This document shows, one piece after another, positions 46,360 through 58,094 of a stretch of 64,000 nt of DNA. The stretch is from Flaveria trinervia (Eukaryota; Streptophyta; Magnoliopsida; Asterales; Asteraceae). Within the stretch, counting starts at the first letter, position 1. Each line of letters opens with the position of its first letter. The stretch is from contig CM046444.1 of the NCBI GenBank assembly GCA_025506515.1, positions 121,556,701-121,620,700 of the forward strand, given 5' to 3'. Made by a program: the position numbers and the translations under genes. A model generated the notes under the pieces. That model saw only the letters and a program-made list of their open reading frames with translations, was not told the origin of the DNA and made no database searches.

Positions 46360-48216
46360 ATGACTAACATGCGAGGATTTCATCGTGTTCCATTACCCAT
46401 ACCCCGACCGTTAGCTGCTCCAATGACTAACATGCTTTCGATCTCCTCACAATCTCTACAACATCCAACACAATTCACCTTCGAACAACATCACAAAACC
46501 GTAAGTAGTCTCCTTCTATCTTTAACAAAATCAAGAACACTCCCCAAAGGCCTACAACTCCATTGTCACATCATCAAATCAGGCTTCCAAACAATCCCAC
46601 TCATTTCCCACTACTTAATCAACTTCTACTCCAAAACCCAACTCCCAATCGATTCACTACGAGTTTTCGAAGAAACCCACGTCAAATCATCAACAACTTG
46701 GAGTTCTGTGATCTCATCTTTCGCTCAGAATGAACTCCCTGTTCTTGCGCTTCAGTATTTCAAGAAGATGGTTGATCATGGGGTTCGACCGGATGATCAC
46801 ATATTCCCTAGTGCCACCAAAGCTTCTGCCATTCTTTCGAGGTGTAATGTTGGGCAATCGGTGCATTGTTTTGCGCTGAAAATTGGGTATGATTTTGATG
46901 TGTTTGTTGGGAGTTCGGTGGTGGATATGTATGCGAAATGTGGGAAGATTGAAGATGCACGGAAGGTGTTCGATGAAATGCCTGTGAGAAATGTGGTTTC
47001 TTGGAGTGGGATGATATACGGGTATTGTCAATTGGGTGAGAATGAAGAGGCTTTGTGGCTTTTTAAGCAGGCTTTGTTTGAAAAACTAGAGGTTAATGAT
47101 TTCACATTTACGAGTGTTATTCGGGTTTGTGGCAACACGACTCTCCTCGGGTTGGGGAAACAGCTACATGGGTTGTGTTTGAAACTGAGCTTTGATTCAT
47201 CTAGCTTTGTTGGGAGTTCTTTGATTTCCATGTATTCAAAATGTGGTGTTATCGAATTAGCTTATCGTGTTTTTGATGAGATACGCGATAGAAATTTAGG
47301 CATGTGGAATGCAATGCTCATGGCTTGTGCTCAGCATTCACATACTGATAAAGTCTTTGATTTGTTCAATGAAATGAAAAGCAGTGATATGACACCAAAT
47401 TTCATAACATTTTTAGGCACCCTTTATGCATGTAGCCATTCAGGGTTAGTCGAAAAGGGTAAGTATTATTTCAACCTGATGAAACAATATGGAATCAAAC
47501 CAGGTGATCAGCATTATGCTTCTTTGGTGGATATACTTGGGCGAGCTAACAAACTACAAGAAGCACTCTTGACTATACAAGAAATGCCAATGCAGCCTAC
47601 AGAATGTGTATGGGGAGCATTACTGACTGGTTGTAGACTTCATGGAAATACGGAATTAGCAGCTTATGCTGCTGATAAAGTGTTTGGATTAGGTCAGGTG
47701 AGCTCGGGTTTGCATGTTTTATTATCAAACGCATATGCTGCTGCTGGGAGATATGAAGATGCAGCTAGAGCGCGTAAGATGTTGAGGGACATAGGTGTAA
47801 AAAAGGAAACAGGTTTAAGTTGGGTTGAAGAGGGTAATGTTGTTCATACTTTTGCTGCAGGGGATAGGCGCCATTATAAGTCGAAAGAGATTTATAACAA
47901 GTTGGAGGAATTAGAAGATGAAATTGAGAAAGCTGGTTATGTTGCAGATACGCGTTATGTGCTGAAAGAAGTGGGTGATGAAGAGAAAAACATGGCGATT
48001 AGATATCACAGTGAAAGATTAGCCATTGCGTTTGCTTTGATTACCTTTCAGGACAACAGGCCGATTAGAATTATGAAGAATTTACGTATTTGTGGTGATT
48101 GTCACACTGCAATAAAGTTTATGTCTAAATGTTGTGGAAGAGTGATCATAGTGAGGGATAACAATCGATTTCATCGGTTTGAGGATGGGAAATGTTCATG
48201 CAGTGATTATTGGTGA
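46360..48216 (+). CDS. PPR-DYW RNA-editing factor, MEF1 orthologue
   Basis: Pentatricopeptide-repeat protein of the PLS-E-DYW class that selects sites for C-to-U RNA editing, here most likely in mitochondria. It is one exon of 618 aa. It closely follows my recollection of Arabidopsis MEF1 (At5g52630): KGLQLHCHIIKSG near the N-terminus, SSTTWSSVISSFAQNELP, KSSTTW, and GENEEALWLFKQALFE in the middle. About ten PPR motifs span roughly residues 60-480, then an E region (GLSWVEE..HTFAAGD). The DYW deaminase domain has zinc/catalytic motifs HSE (550-552) and CGDCH (578-582) and ends DYW. All key residues are present. Three in-frame ATGs are possible: 46360, 46423 and 46432. The homologue's N-terminus fits best with 46432 (MLSISSQ), giving 594 aa. 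Confidence 0.93.
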   Translation: MTNMRGFHRVPLPIPRPLAAPMTNMLSISSQSLQHPTQFTFEQHHKTVSSLLLSLTKSRTLPKGLQLHCHIIKSGFQTIPLISHYLINFYSKTQLPIDSLRVFEETHVKSSTTWSSVISSFAQNELPVLALQYFKKMVDHGVRPDDHIFPSATKASAILSRCNVGQSVHCFALKIGYDFDVFVGSSVVDMYAKCGKIEDARKVFDEMPVRNVVSWSGMIYGYCQLGENEEALWLFKQALFEKLEVNDFTFTSVIRVCGNTTLLGLGKQLHGLCLKLSFDSSSFVGSSLISMYSKCGVIELAYRVFDEIRDRNLGMWNAMLMACAQHSHTDKVFDLFNEMKSSDMTPNFITFLGTLYACSHSGLVEKGKYYFNLMKQYGIKPGDQHYASLVDILGRANKLQEALLTIQEMPMQPTECVWGALLTGCRLHGNTELAAYAADKVFGLGQVSSGLHVLLSNAYAAAGRYEDAARARKMLRDIGVKKETGLSWVEEGNVVHTFAAGDRRHYKSKEIYNKLEELEDEIEKAGYVADTRYVLKEVGDEEKNMAIRYHSERLAIAFALITFQDNRPIRIMKNLRICGDCHTAIKFMSKCCGRVIIVRDNNRFHRFEDGKCSCSDYW

Positions 48217-48956
48217 TTGTAAGGTGAGATTTTGACCCATTTGCTTATGAATGAGGTAATTTGAAATTTATTTTTACATCAAACCTGTTCAGGACTGGTG
48301 TATATACAGCATGGTTATCGATTTGATATATTTTAAAATTTCTGTTATCTGTTTAATGTTGCTCAATTGAGGTTGTAGTTCCTCATTTTCAATTGATCTT
48401 AACCATAACCTTGTTTTATCCACGAATTGCCAATTTAGTATCATGCTAAACACCAATACGGCAATACCTTCCAGCTATTTCTGTATTTGTAGACCCTTAT
48501 TTTGGCATCTGATACCTCTGAACTGCAAATCTCTACATCTACACTATTATCTTTTGCTTTGATAATCTTGATTTCTTGAAATAATCAATAACTTTTCCAT
48601 TGTTTATCCTTAACCTCGTAATTTAGCTAAAAACACACATGTTCTTAAAATCTGTTAATTTTGTTTAAACCTCCCACATCCCATTCCTTATATCTAACTC
48701 TAATAAATTAAATAATACTTGTTTGTATGTATTTCATTATTTCTTATCTTTCCTTTTCTCACAAAAAATATAAGGAGTAAATTCAGGGATGAATAGTAGT
48801 TCTTAAATATAAGTAATGAGAAGTTAGTCCACATAATCCATCATTAATCATTAATTTTAAAGAATGGGATTAATTATATGGATATAATTAGTATAGAGAT
48901 TGGGATGTGAATGCTCTTATCACTAAAACCTCTGCATATGTCATCCTTTGAAGCTC
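48217..48956. other. 3' flank of the PPR gene
   Basis: AT-rich with no gene or repeat recognised. It separates MEF1 from the DUF212 remnant. Confidence 0.5.
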
Positions 48957-49311
48957 AGGTATAAAGAAAAGAGATGGGATCCTAAAAAGATTGTAGGTTC
49001 TGTTGGAATGCCATCATCTCATTCTTCAACTGTTGTGGCACTTGCAGTATCCATTGGTCTACATTATGGGGTTGAATCATCATCATTTGCAACTGCTGTT
49101 GTCATGACTTGTTAACAGGTAAACATTTCACCGATACCGTAATACAGTAAGTAATGAAGTAGTTTGATTTTAACAGGTGATTGCAGGGGCCATGTTAGAG
49201 CTCATTGTGGCATTCATGATGAAAGCATGCGAGTACCCTACTAGGACAGTTCGTGTTGGCCATGGTGGATTATGCAAAGCATTCAGGTGCTTTTGGCCAT
49301 ACAATTTGTAA
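48957..49311 (+). pseudogene. DUF212 (acid phosphatase/vanadium haloperoxidase-related) gene remnant
   Basis: Two exon-like blocks. The first (48957-49115) reads RYKEKRWDPKKIVGSVGMPS, SHSSTVVALAVSIGL and FATAVVMTC, then a stop. The second (49177-49311, after an ACAG acceptor) reads VIAGAMLELIVAFMMKACEY and ends TAA. Plant DUF212 membrane proteins have WDxKxxVGSGGMPSSHSA, later a YDASGVRLHAGRQAE segment, and then TPLQVxAGxxLGxxVAxLM. The middle segment is missing and no N-terminal exon was found, so this is a partial, presumably non-functional copy. Confidence 0.72.
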
Positions 49312-49483
49312 ACAAGCTCATTGTATGAGAAAATTATTATTTTGTGAAAGTCATGTATACTCTTTGTAAATTGACAAGTTATTGCTCTTAGTGCTTTCAT
49401 TTGTAATGCTGTAATTAGAAGGAACAATAATGGGTTTACGATTGTGCTTTAATATTAAAAAGCCAGTGTTATTAGTTATTACA

Positions 49484-50121
49484 GGGCTGTTTGATTTTGG
49501 CTGACCCGGCTGACCGGGCTGACTGACTGAGTGACTCGGTCAGCCGGTCAGCGTGTTTGATGTGCCTGTGTGGTGGGGGTGGGCTGACCGGGTCCATGGG
49601 TTCTGACCCAGATCCTCAATTGAAACATGCGACCCGGAAAGGGGTGCTGCCCCTCCCTGCGCAACCCCCACATGCGCGGCCGACCCCACCTGCGCAACCC
49701 CCACCTGCGCGACCCACCTGAACAACCCACCTGCACGAACCCCACCCTGCGCGACCCCCACCTGCGCGACCCACCTGCGCGACCCACCTGCGCGAACCCC
49801 ACCTGTGCAACCCATCTCCTCGGCCGATCATCCACCTGCGGTCTCCCCTCGATGTGCCCGTCGGTGGTGAAGGTGGTGGCGGTGGTGGTGGTGAAGGGGA
49901 CATTTGGGGGTTTTGGGAAAGTCAAAATTGTTAACCGGTGTAAGTGATTGTGATGGTGGTGGTGGATGTTATAAATTTTATATTTTTATCGTTCAGCAGA
50001 GTCAGTCAGACACTGAATCAAACAGCCAAGCTTCAGTCAGATACATACCCAGTCAGAACTTCTAACTGGGTCAGCTTTTGACTCAGTCAGATCTTACCCA
50101 GTCAGTGTAATCAAACAGCCC
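49484..50121. mobile_element. hAT-like MITE with GC-rich core, copy 1
   Basis: Ends GGGCTGTTTGATTTTGGC and ATCAAACAGCCC are inverted. Subterminal zones are arrays of GACCGGCTGAC/GGTCAGCC on the left and CAGTCAG on the right. The core (49630-49830) is a tandem array of CCACCTGCGCGAC-type units with high GC. ORFs there on both strands are repeats, not genes. An 8-bp target duplication is not evident. Confidence 0.65.
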
Positions 50122-50288
50122 TTTAGCTAGTATGTTTGTGTATATTGTATAGGGAAGTGGAGTTTTAATGATTTTTTTCATGATAACATATCACTGAATG
50201 TGTTCTTATGAATATGTTTTTATTATTTCTAGATATATTTTAACATATTTATTTTGATTTTTATTTTATTCAAAGTCAATAAAAAACA

Positions 50289-50867
50289 AGGGGCTGTTTG
50301 TTATGGGCTGACCCGGCTGACCGGCTGACTTGGTTAGCGGGTCAGCCCGTTTGATTTCGGGAAAATGCTTAGCTGACCGGGTCTCATTGCTGACCCGAAC
50401 CTTAAAAAAAAATATGTTGACCAGCCTTCACCTCTAACCCTTCGGTCGTTTCCACCATTGCTCCGGTCGCCACGGTAGCCACCACCACCACCGTCTTCGG
50501 TGCCGCCGTAACTCCGACCGCCGCGGTAACCGCCACCACCACGACCACCGCGCATATAGTTGCTCCGATCCGTTGAAGTGAATAGTGAATAATGATCGTG
50601 TGAAGGAGGGTTTGATTGTGGAAAAGATATGGGGATATTTATATGAGAAACTTCTTATTTTTTTGAAAATATTAGGGGCTGTTTGTTTTTTTATGGTTTT
50701 TTGTGTGTTGAAATAATTTATAAAAAGAGTTGTTATTATTCAGCAGAACCAGTCAGATACTGAATCAAACAGTTAAGTTTCAGTCAAATGTAGACTCGGT
50801 CAGAACTTCTGACTGGATCAGCTTCTGACTCAGTCAGATCTTACTGGATCAGTTTTATCAAATAGCC
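50289..50867. mobile_element. hAT-like MITE, copy 2, possibly composite
   Basis: Starts GGGGCTGTTTGTTATGGGCT and ends ATCAAATAGCC. The left arm shares GCTGACCCGGCTGACCGG with copy 1, and the right arm shares CAGAACTTCTGACTGG and ACTCAGTCAGATCTTAC. A second GGGGCTGTTTG start inside at about 50675 suggests that two overlapping copies or a nested event formed it. It carries an Arg/Gly-rich coding piece on the minus strand. Confidence 0.6.
50418..50555 (-). pseudogene. RGG/glycine-rich coding fragment within the MITE, doubtful
   Basis: On the minus strand the frame reads MRGGRGGGGYRGGRSYGGTE and GYRGDRSNGGNDRR. It resembles the RGG tail of a plant RNA-binding protein. The fragment is short, low in complexity and enclosed by a MITE, so I take it as captured or chance sequence and not a gene. 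A real source gene cannot be named. Confidence 0.35.
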
Positions 50868-52079
50868 TCAAAGAGTTTCTCAATAAGTAATTTTGCATTG
50901 TGTTCTAAATGGTTAGTCTAATATAAGTTGGTGCCTATTTTTCTCCCTCTTTTGTTTTTTTAACATCTAACAGGATATTCTCCTAATGGTTTATATTACA
51001 TATTTTACATATTTAGATATCACCGGTCTAAATCTTAAATGACCTTATTAAAAAATGAACATGTTCATGAATTATAAACGAACACAATAACAAACATAAA
51101 CAAACACATTATCGAACGTTCACGAACGGACATTAACGAACATATTATCGAACATTCACGAACATAAATGAACGAACACGGCTTGTGTTCATGTTCGTTC
51201 GTTTAACTAAACGAATGATTTTTCTTGTTCATGTTTGTTTATTTACTAAACGAATGAATATAAATGAACTTCCATCGAACGATTCACGAACTGTTCGCTA
51301 AACTTTTAATTCGTTTATAGCCATACATATTAGGGACTGTGAATGGAATGTTTGATGCTCTGTTTTGTCTTTGTTGCTGATGAGTTTATATCACTATCCC
51401 CACCAAAAAAAACACAATTTTATATCTGGGAAAAATAATAAAAAAACAAATAAATGATGGAAAACATAAATTTTGTAAATGTGGACAAAATACATTAAAA
51501 CTTACGACGGGTCAACTGACCCAAATCTGTTTTGATAGTTTATACACATTAGAATATTTATGTTGGTTGTAATCGGTTTATGTAAAAACATTATACCATA
51601 CATGTAGCTTCACGATCACAAGACACATAACTTTTTTCATTGTGTACTGTCTTCTAATTCAAATGAAACGACAACTTTGACAATGAATCAAAGTTACGAA
51701 GTTTGCATATCAATCAATGAGGCAATGATCCCTAGCCCAACTAATTGAGTTAAGCTGTTAGGGTTACCAAAATACTTCATTAAAACAGAAAGAGGTCTCG
51801 GGATTAAATCTCGCTTGTGACAAAAAAGAAAATCCAGGTTGGGCCGAATAGTTTTCTTATCTAATGTGGGTTTCTTTTTTAGAGCGGACTCAGGTTCGCG
51901 ATTGATGGAAACGAACGGATATACGAGCTTTTCTTTGTGGTGTACCACTCTAATGCTCTAATGTTTTGTAGTTTGATAACAAACGAGTTAATGACACGTC
52001 AGTGATCAAATTCGCCGACAGTATATTTTGTGTATAAACAGAGCTAAATAATAAGTTGATAACAACTCACGAGCGCACG
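50868..52079. other. Intergenic region upstream of the GT14 gene
   Basis: No gene seen. It contains a dispersed repeat at 51050-51310 and otherwise AT-rich sequence. Confidence 0.5.
51050..51310. repeat. Dispersed repeat rich in CGAAC/GTTCG
   Basis: Dense AACGAACA, CACGAAC and GTTCGTTCGTTT words in both orientations give an imperfect foldback centred near 51185. This is the same general design as the AACCGAAC and GAGC repeats elsewhere in the window, but a different sequence. Confidence 0.5.
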
Positions 52080-52305
52080 TGCCCCCAACCCACTCCTACA
52101 TTCTGTCCGATTCTGTCAGCAAAAATCGATTTCTCACGGCACCGTCGTCGCTACCGTAATCTCCCGTCGTCACAAAACTCCATTTTCGTCTTCAACTTTC
52201 AAACCTAAAATCCACCGTCGATTTACTCTTCACCGTCGCTACAATCAACTTCCACCGTCTCTATCGACTATAATCGTCGAAGAAGGCGGATTCAACGAAC
52301 AAATC

Positions 52306-55300
52306 ATGACGGTGAAGAAGCGATTCGTGAATGTTGCATCGAGACGCCATATTTCGCCTTTCGTTTTGAAGTTTTTGATCTTATCGTTGATACTGTTTTG
52401 TTTCGTCGTTTTTTTCGGATTATTCTCGCAATTTAGGCTTCAATCGGCGTCTAGTTCTGCTGATTTTGGTTTTGACGGATTCCGTATCGAAAATTTTAGT
52501 ATGAAGATTGCTTTCCTTTTCCTTGTTCGTGATAAACTCCCTCTTGATTTCCTGTGGCATAACTTCTTTAAGGTTCGTTTGTTTATGGTTTTGTTGCGTT
52601 AATTTTTGTAGTTGATGTTTCAATTGGAGTTAGGTCACAGAATGCTAGTTACAATGTACTGCCTACGATCCTATATATGTACTATTAAGCTATAGTTAGT
52701 TCTAGTTTATGCTGTATGCATTCCATATTGATTATAAGTGTTTATGATGTTTGCCCCAATTTGGGTGTTAGAGCTCACAGAGTCACAAAATTGCAGATGA
52801 TATGAACTCATAAGTTATATTTTTGTTATGGTTTTGTTGTGTTGATTTGTATAGTTAATGTTGAATTGAAATTAGGTTAAGGAATGCTAGTTACAATGTA
52901 CTACCTATGATCCTGTATATGTAACATTAAGCTATAGTTAGTTCTGGTTTATGCTGTAGGCAATCCATATCGATTATAAGTGCTTATGAAATTTTGCCCC
53001 AATTTGGGAGTTCGAGCTCACAGGGTCACAAAAATGCAGGTGATATGAACTCTTAAGTTATATTATTGTCTTTGTTATGTTAATTTTTGTAGTTGATATT
53101 TCAATTGGAATTAGGTTACATAATGCTTTACAGTATACTACCTATGAACCTATATATGTGCCATTATGGGGTTAGTCATTCCATATTGATCATTGGTGCT
53201 TATGATTTTTTCCCAAATTTGGAAGTTATAGCTTTTGCAGAGGATATGAACTCATAAGTTCTACTATTGTTTTGTTGCTAACAATTTTGGAGATTTTAGA
53301 GAATGTATGGATAATTATTTAACTTTGGTGTGTCAGTAGATTTGATAGATCAAGCTATGGTTTAGTATTGCTGATTTTAAGGGCATATTGCCATAAGATG
53401 GTTTGCAGTGTGAGGCTGATTTTGATATCTGCAGCCTGGTATATTTAGGACTGAAGGAGAGAAATCTTATAAAATGAAAACAATATGCCTATTTGAACCT
53501 GATATATGTATATGCACTTAAGCTCAAGCAGTATATGTTTAGCCAGAAATTAGTAAAATGTTTTGAGATACATAATCGAACATTAATGTAGATGAGCTTA
53601 CAGAATGCAGATCCTGAGAAATTCACTATTTACATACACTCGAAGCCTGGTTTTGTGTTCGATTCATCATCTACCAGATCAGTATTTTTCTACAACCGGC
53701 AGTTGGAAAACAGTGTTGAGGTAAACTGATAAGAACTACCAATTGTATGTTTGTTTGCAGTTAAACATTCATGTTATGTTTGGATGTGCATTTTTAAATT
53801 GATAATGTGATATGGAATAATCTGAATTAGATAATTAATCTGCTATAGAAAAAGGGGCTATAGAACTTTGTGTTTATGTTGTTTGAACTTTGAATTTATG
53901 GTAATCAGATGTTTGAATGTTTGATATATTTAATTATTCTTTACCATTAGATAATCAGTTTTGTAAGAGGTGGTATAAAACTGATTACTTGACATTGAAA
54001 TAATCAGAAACAAAGTTTGTTTGTCCAAACCTAGAAAACTTGATTATTGCTACTTCTAGTCATAATGATAAATAATCAGTTTCAGATTACAAATTCAAAC
54101 ACCCCCTGATATAGTTAACAATATGAATATCTTCAACGTGTTTGAACTGTATTTAACCATATTGTACAGGTGGGTTGGGGTAAGCCAACTATGATTGAAG
54201 CAGAAAAGCTGCTGTTCAAGGCAGCCCTTGATGACCCACAAAATCAAATATTTGTTCTTCTTTCTGACAGGTTTCTTTCACTGAGTTTCTATATATATGT
54301 GTGTGTGATATTACACATACAACATGTCTTTATTGTCAAACTAGATCACATCTTCCGATTAAACGTGTGTATAACATTATAACCTTTTTTTTTCAGTTGT
54401 GTCCCGCTATATAATTTCAGTTACATATACACATATTTAATGTCATCTCCAAGAAGTTTTGTGGACAGGTACTTTTCAATGTCTAAGGGAAATCTGAACT
54501 TTTTGATGAATATATAGTGTACATCCTTTTATTTTTATTTTTGAACCTTTTTCAGCTTTATTGATGCCACGGAAAAACGCTATAATCCAGAGATGTCTTC
54601 TGACATACCTGAAGAGAAATGGCGGAAAGGATCTCAGGTCATTTTGTTTATAGTTTTTTTTACATAGACTAGGTTTAATTGTCCATTGAAACCTTAGGTT
54701 CAAATAATATATCAGCCAATCAGGATGTGCATTATGAGATGATAGAAATGAAGAAATGAAGAGATGATAGACTAGTTTTTATACATAGACGGATAGTATT
54801 GAGCTTGCGCCACATATATAGTTTTTTTAACATACAAATTCATCTTTATGCCAGGGTCATTGCTACTATATGGGACAATTTGGATGTGCATTATGAGATG
54901 ATAGAAATGAAGAATAATATTTTCGTTTCCTGTAAAATATGTCTCAGGATAACTGGATAAGACATAATAGGCTATCCATGTATTAAAAGGTTATATTAAG
55001 TCCACCAACATATCGAACAACATTAGAGGCCACTAATGTATTAGTTATTTAGTTTAGCTTTGTTTATGACATTTCTGGCTAAAAACTTGTCTAAAAGTTT
55101 TAAAATGCCAAAAATGCTCCTAACAATAAAGCTTTTTCCACATCTTGAGCTGTAAAATAACAAAATATAGGTACTATTATTTATTACACCACCAATACTT
55201 GTTAGTTTTACGAATATACCATCCTAATTTCTATCACAACTCACAATAAAAAAACAAGAAAAAAGGAAAAAAGTGTGATTTTTATAGGTTTTGGTGATGT

Positions 55301-58094
55301 ACAATACTCCTTGTATAAATTGCCTGTGAATCTACTCAAATATTCTTTGTGGCAATTCATCTAGAGTTGGTTCATCTGAGTAGATTCATGGGCAGTGTTT
55401 CATATGTACAAATTTTCAGATCCTTTTTTGATGGAAAATAAATAAAATCAGTTTGGTAACAACATTTTAATTTTCGGTGGGCTATGCATACATGGTCCTT
55501 TTTTTACTCAATTCTCATACTATAATTAACTTTAAACAGTTGCATGATTTCAGTGGATCACATTGGTGAGAAGGCATGCAGAGGTGGTTGCATATGATCA
55601 TGTTGTTTTCCCCGTATTTAACAAACACTGCAAGGTAGAGATGGAGATACCTATCAATTATGCGTTATCCCGTACACTTATGGTTTAATTCTCCTCAAAG
55701 AATCATTTAAATTTGTCTGATTTAAAAGTTATTCTTAACCAACATACACACATTGATAATCATTTTACCAGAAAGAGAAGCCTATTTGTTCCTATTATTA
55801 GAGACAGCAATTTGGACCCATTTAATAATTAACAAGTGGGTTTGGGTTGTGTTTTATCTCACATGGATCTAGTAAAAAGAGTAGCTCAAAGGGGATCGGT
55901 TGAATAGGTGGAAAGTAGCCTAACGTCTAATTTTTAATGCTAGTTTGTTTAATTATGAAGTTTTGGGATTACTTTTATAATAACATTGCTTTTCTTACCA
56001 TAATTAACACATTAGTTACATGATATGAAATGGAATGGGAAGTGTGTGCACGTCAACATACCAACTTGTACTAAAAACGACGTGTGTCAACCTTATCCCA
56101 CTTTATCCCATGACCCATCTTGCCTGGCCCATTTCCTCACGTCCCTCTAAATAACATGCTTCTTTGTTTTTATCTTTATTCTTATTACCATGTCTATTTA
56201 TATTTTCTTTTTTTGTTATATTTTATTACAATCAGCGGAGGCCACTTCTAGACTTAAGCAGGGGGAATGAGTCTCTTGTAAGTAAAACAAAAATGTTTCT
56301 TTTTTGTTTTTACATGTTTGTTATTACGTTTTAATTCCTAGAAAGCTGACTAATATAAGGTTATATATCCACTGTTTCTTATTTTAGTTTGTTATCTTGC
56401 AGAAAGAGCAGCAGCAACACAATTGCATCCCAGATGAACATTATGTCCCTACTTTACTAGCAGTAAGCAACATATCGATTATAAGTCTTTTAGCAATATT
56501 ATATATCCATGTGTTCAATCGTTGTCAATATATCCGATCATTTAATAAAAACGTTTTTTTGGACTTTCTATATATTAGCTCCATGAATAATCAGTACAGT
56601 TAAAGCGTTTGATTTCACAACTTCAAGCAATAGAAACACATTTAAACACCATCTTATTAACCATTTTATCACAAATTCACAACTCATTATGCGATTATGA
56701 TTATGATTATGATTATGATTATTCAATATCACATTTTCACTTTAGAATAGACATTCAACCACCTGTTAAAAAACCTAACAAACATTTTTGTTGCTATATT
56801 CTTTAATGATAAGATGCGGGGATTTGAAGATGAATTGATGAGAAGAACATTGACCTATTCTTTATGGAACCAGTCTACTGAGACGATGAACACACAAGCA
56901 TGGCACCCTGTAACATTTAGTTATGCAAGTGCTAGCCAGAAAAACATTCAAGATATTAAGGTAAGTAATTTCTTCAAGTTATTCATTTGCTTCAACATTT
57001 TTATAATTTTTTTAGACTCATGTAGGAGTGCAGAAAATTCGAAACCTGAAAAATAGGAACCCAAAAAATGATCACATTTTGAAAACTGCTTGTTTAGTTT
57101 TTCTGGCTAGGTTTGGTTTTATGAGTTAATATTGAGGAAAAAGCCCCAAGGAAAAACCGAATCAAACATACTTAAAATAATACACTAAATCCAAGTCGTT
57201 TAGCTTATTAGATTAATAAATATTTGATTATTTAACCAATATTTACAGTGAAAATTACATTGTTGATATTTCTTACATATTACTCCGGTTGATAAAATAT
57301 TAAATTTTAGGCAAATATCATAAAAAGCCAATACACATTTTGTTTTTTCTCATGGAATTCCCTCAACAATTTTTTTCACATAAAAAAACTAACATACTTT
57401 CTTTTTATTCTCAACAAAGTCCCTTAACTTTTTAAACACTATTCATGAGATAAAAAATAATGTATATTATTATTAAGGGACTATTTGTGATATAATAATT
57501 GTTGGGCTCAATTCTCCCCATAAACCAATAAAAGAACAATAACGGAAAAGTAGAAAACCAAGCGTTAAAAATTAAAACCCAGAGCATTGTTAATTGGCCA
57601 AAAACTTACCGGTCTCCTTCAAGTTTTAATCGAGAAAAGAATAGGATTTGTGCTACCCGTTGTTTTTATGAGGTGATTTGCACACAATAAAAGTCCATAT
57701 GCACTCAACAATAAGAAAGATCTCGACAATTTAACCCTTACAATCTTACATCATAAACTCCCTTTTATATTCTTCTGTTATGCTGTGAGGGTAAAATTGT
57801 CATATCACACTTAGACACTTGGTTATATGTATGAATCACTTTTGTTTGTGAAGTGTAAAACTCTAACTCCCCTATCAAAATGTGTACGAAAAATGATGAA
57901 TGTTGCAGGATATTGACCATGTTTATTTCAAGTCTGAGAACCGGACCGAATGGTGCAGTCAGGGTACTAAATCCAGCAGCACACCATGTTACTTGTTTGC
58001 AAGGAAGTTCACTCGCGGTGCAGCCATGCGTCTTTTGACGAATGGTGTGGTGGGTCCATACGACCCCAACACATTGTTTTTAGACACAACATAG
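52306..58094 (+). CDS. GT14-family glycosyltransferase, BC10-like
   Basis: Golgi type II membrane glycosyltransferase of the plant core-2/I-branching-like family (GT14; rice BRITTLE CULM 10 is a member). The substrate is not predictable. There are ten phase-consistent exons: 52306-52572, 53604-53720, 54170-54270, 54397-54468, 54556-54637, 55554-55634, 56236-56277, 56403-56462, 56814-56960 and 57909-58094, giving 384 aa, the usual length. The membrane anchor is residues 19-40 after a basic cytosolic tail. The catalytic region has KIAFLFLVRDKLPLDFLWH, FTIYIHSKPGF, VGWGKPTMIEAEKLL, FVLLSDRCVPLYNFSYIY, KGSQWITLVRRHAE, CIPDEHYVPTLLA and the C-terminal CYLFARKFTRGAAMRLL. The frame is intact. A C/T-rich leader (52080-52305) precedes the ATG. 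Intron 1 holds a large tandem repeat. Confidence 0.92.
52583..53275. repeat. Three-unit tandem repeat, about 240 bp, in GT14 intron 1
   Basis: Units start near 52583, 52827 and 53066. Each carries TTTTGTTGNGTTAATTTTTG, TAGTTACAATGTACTACCTA, TATATGTAnnATTAAGCTAT, CCCCAATTTGGG and ATGAACTCATAAGTTATATT. Units 1 and 2 are the most alike and unit 3 has internal deletions. The repeats fill most of the first two thirds of the 1031-bp intron and do not touch the splice sites. Confidence 0.85.
54723..54914. repeat. 33-bp direct repeat in GT14 intron 5
   Basis: GGATGTGCATTATGAGATGA followed by TAGAAATGAAGAA occurs identically at 54723-54755 and 54882-54914. Further on in the same intron (about 55322-55397) TGCCTGTGAATCTACTCA and its near-complement form a possible stem-loop. 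Confidence 0.75.

Noticed and set aside
46714..47231. Antisense ORFs in the PPR gene
   Set aside because: They are shadows of the strongly conserved sense frame.
49540..49947. Five overlapping ORFs of 91-125 aa on both strands
   Set aside because: They all arise from the tandem GC-rich core of a MITE, whose units are open in several frames.
56609..56806. ORF with Asp-Tyr repeats
   Set aside because: It lies in GT14 intron 8 and its repeat is a (GATTAT)n microsatellite.
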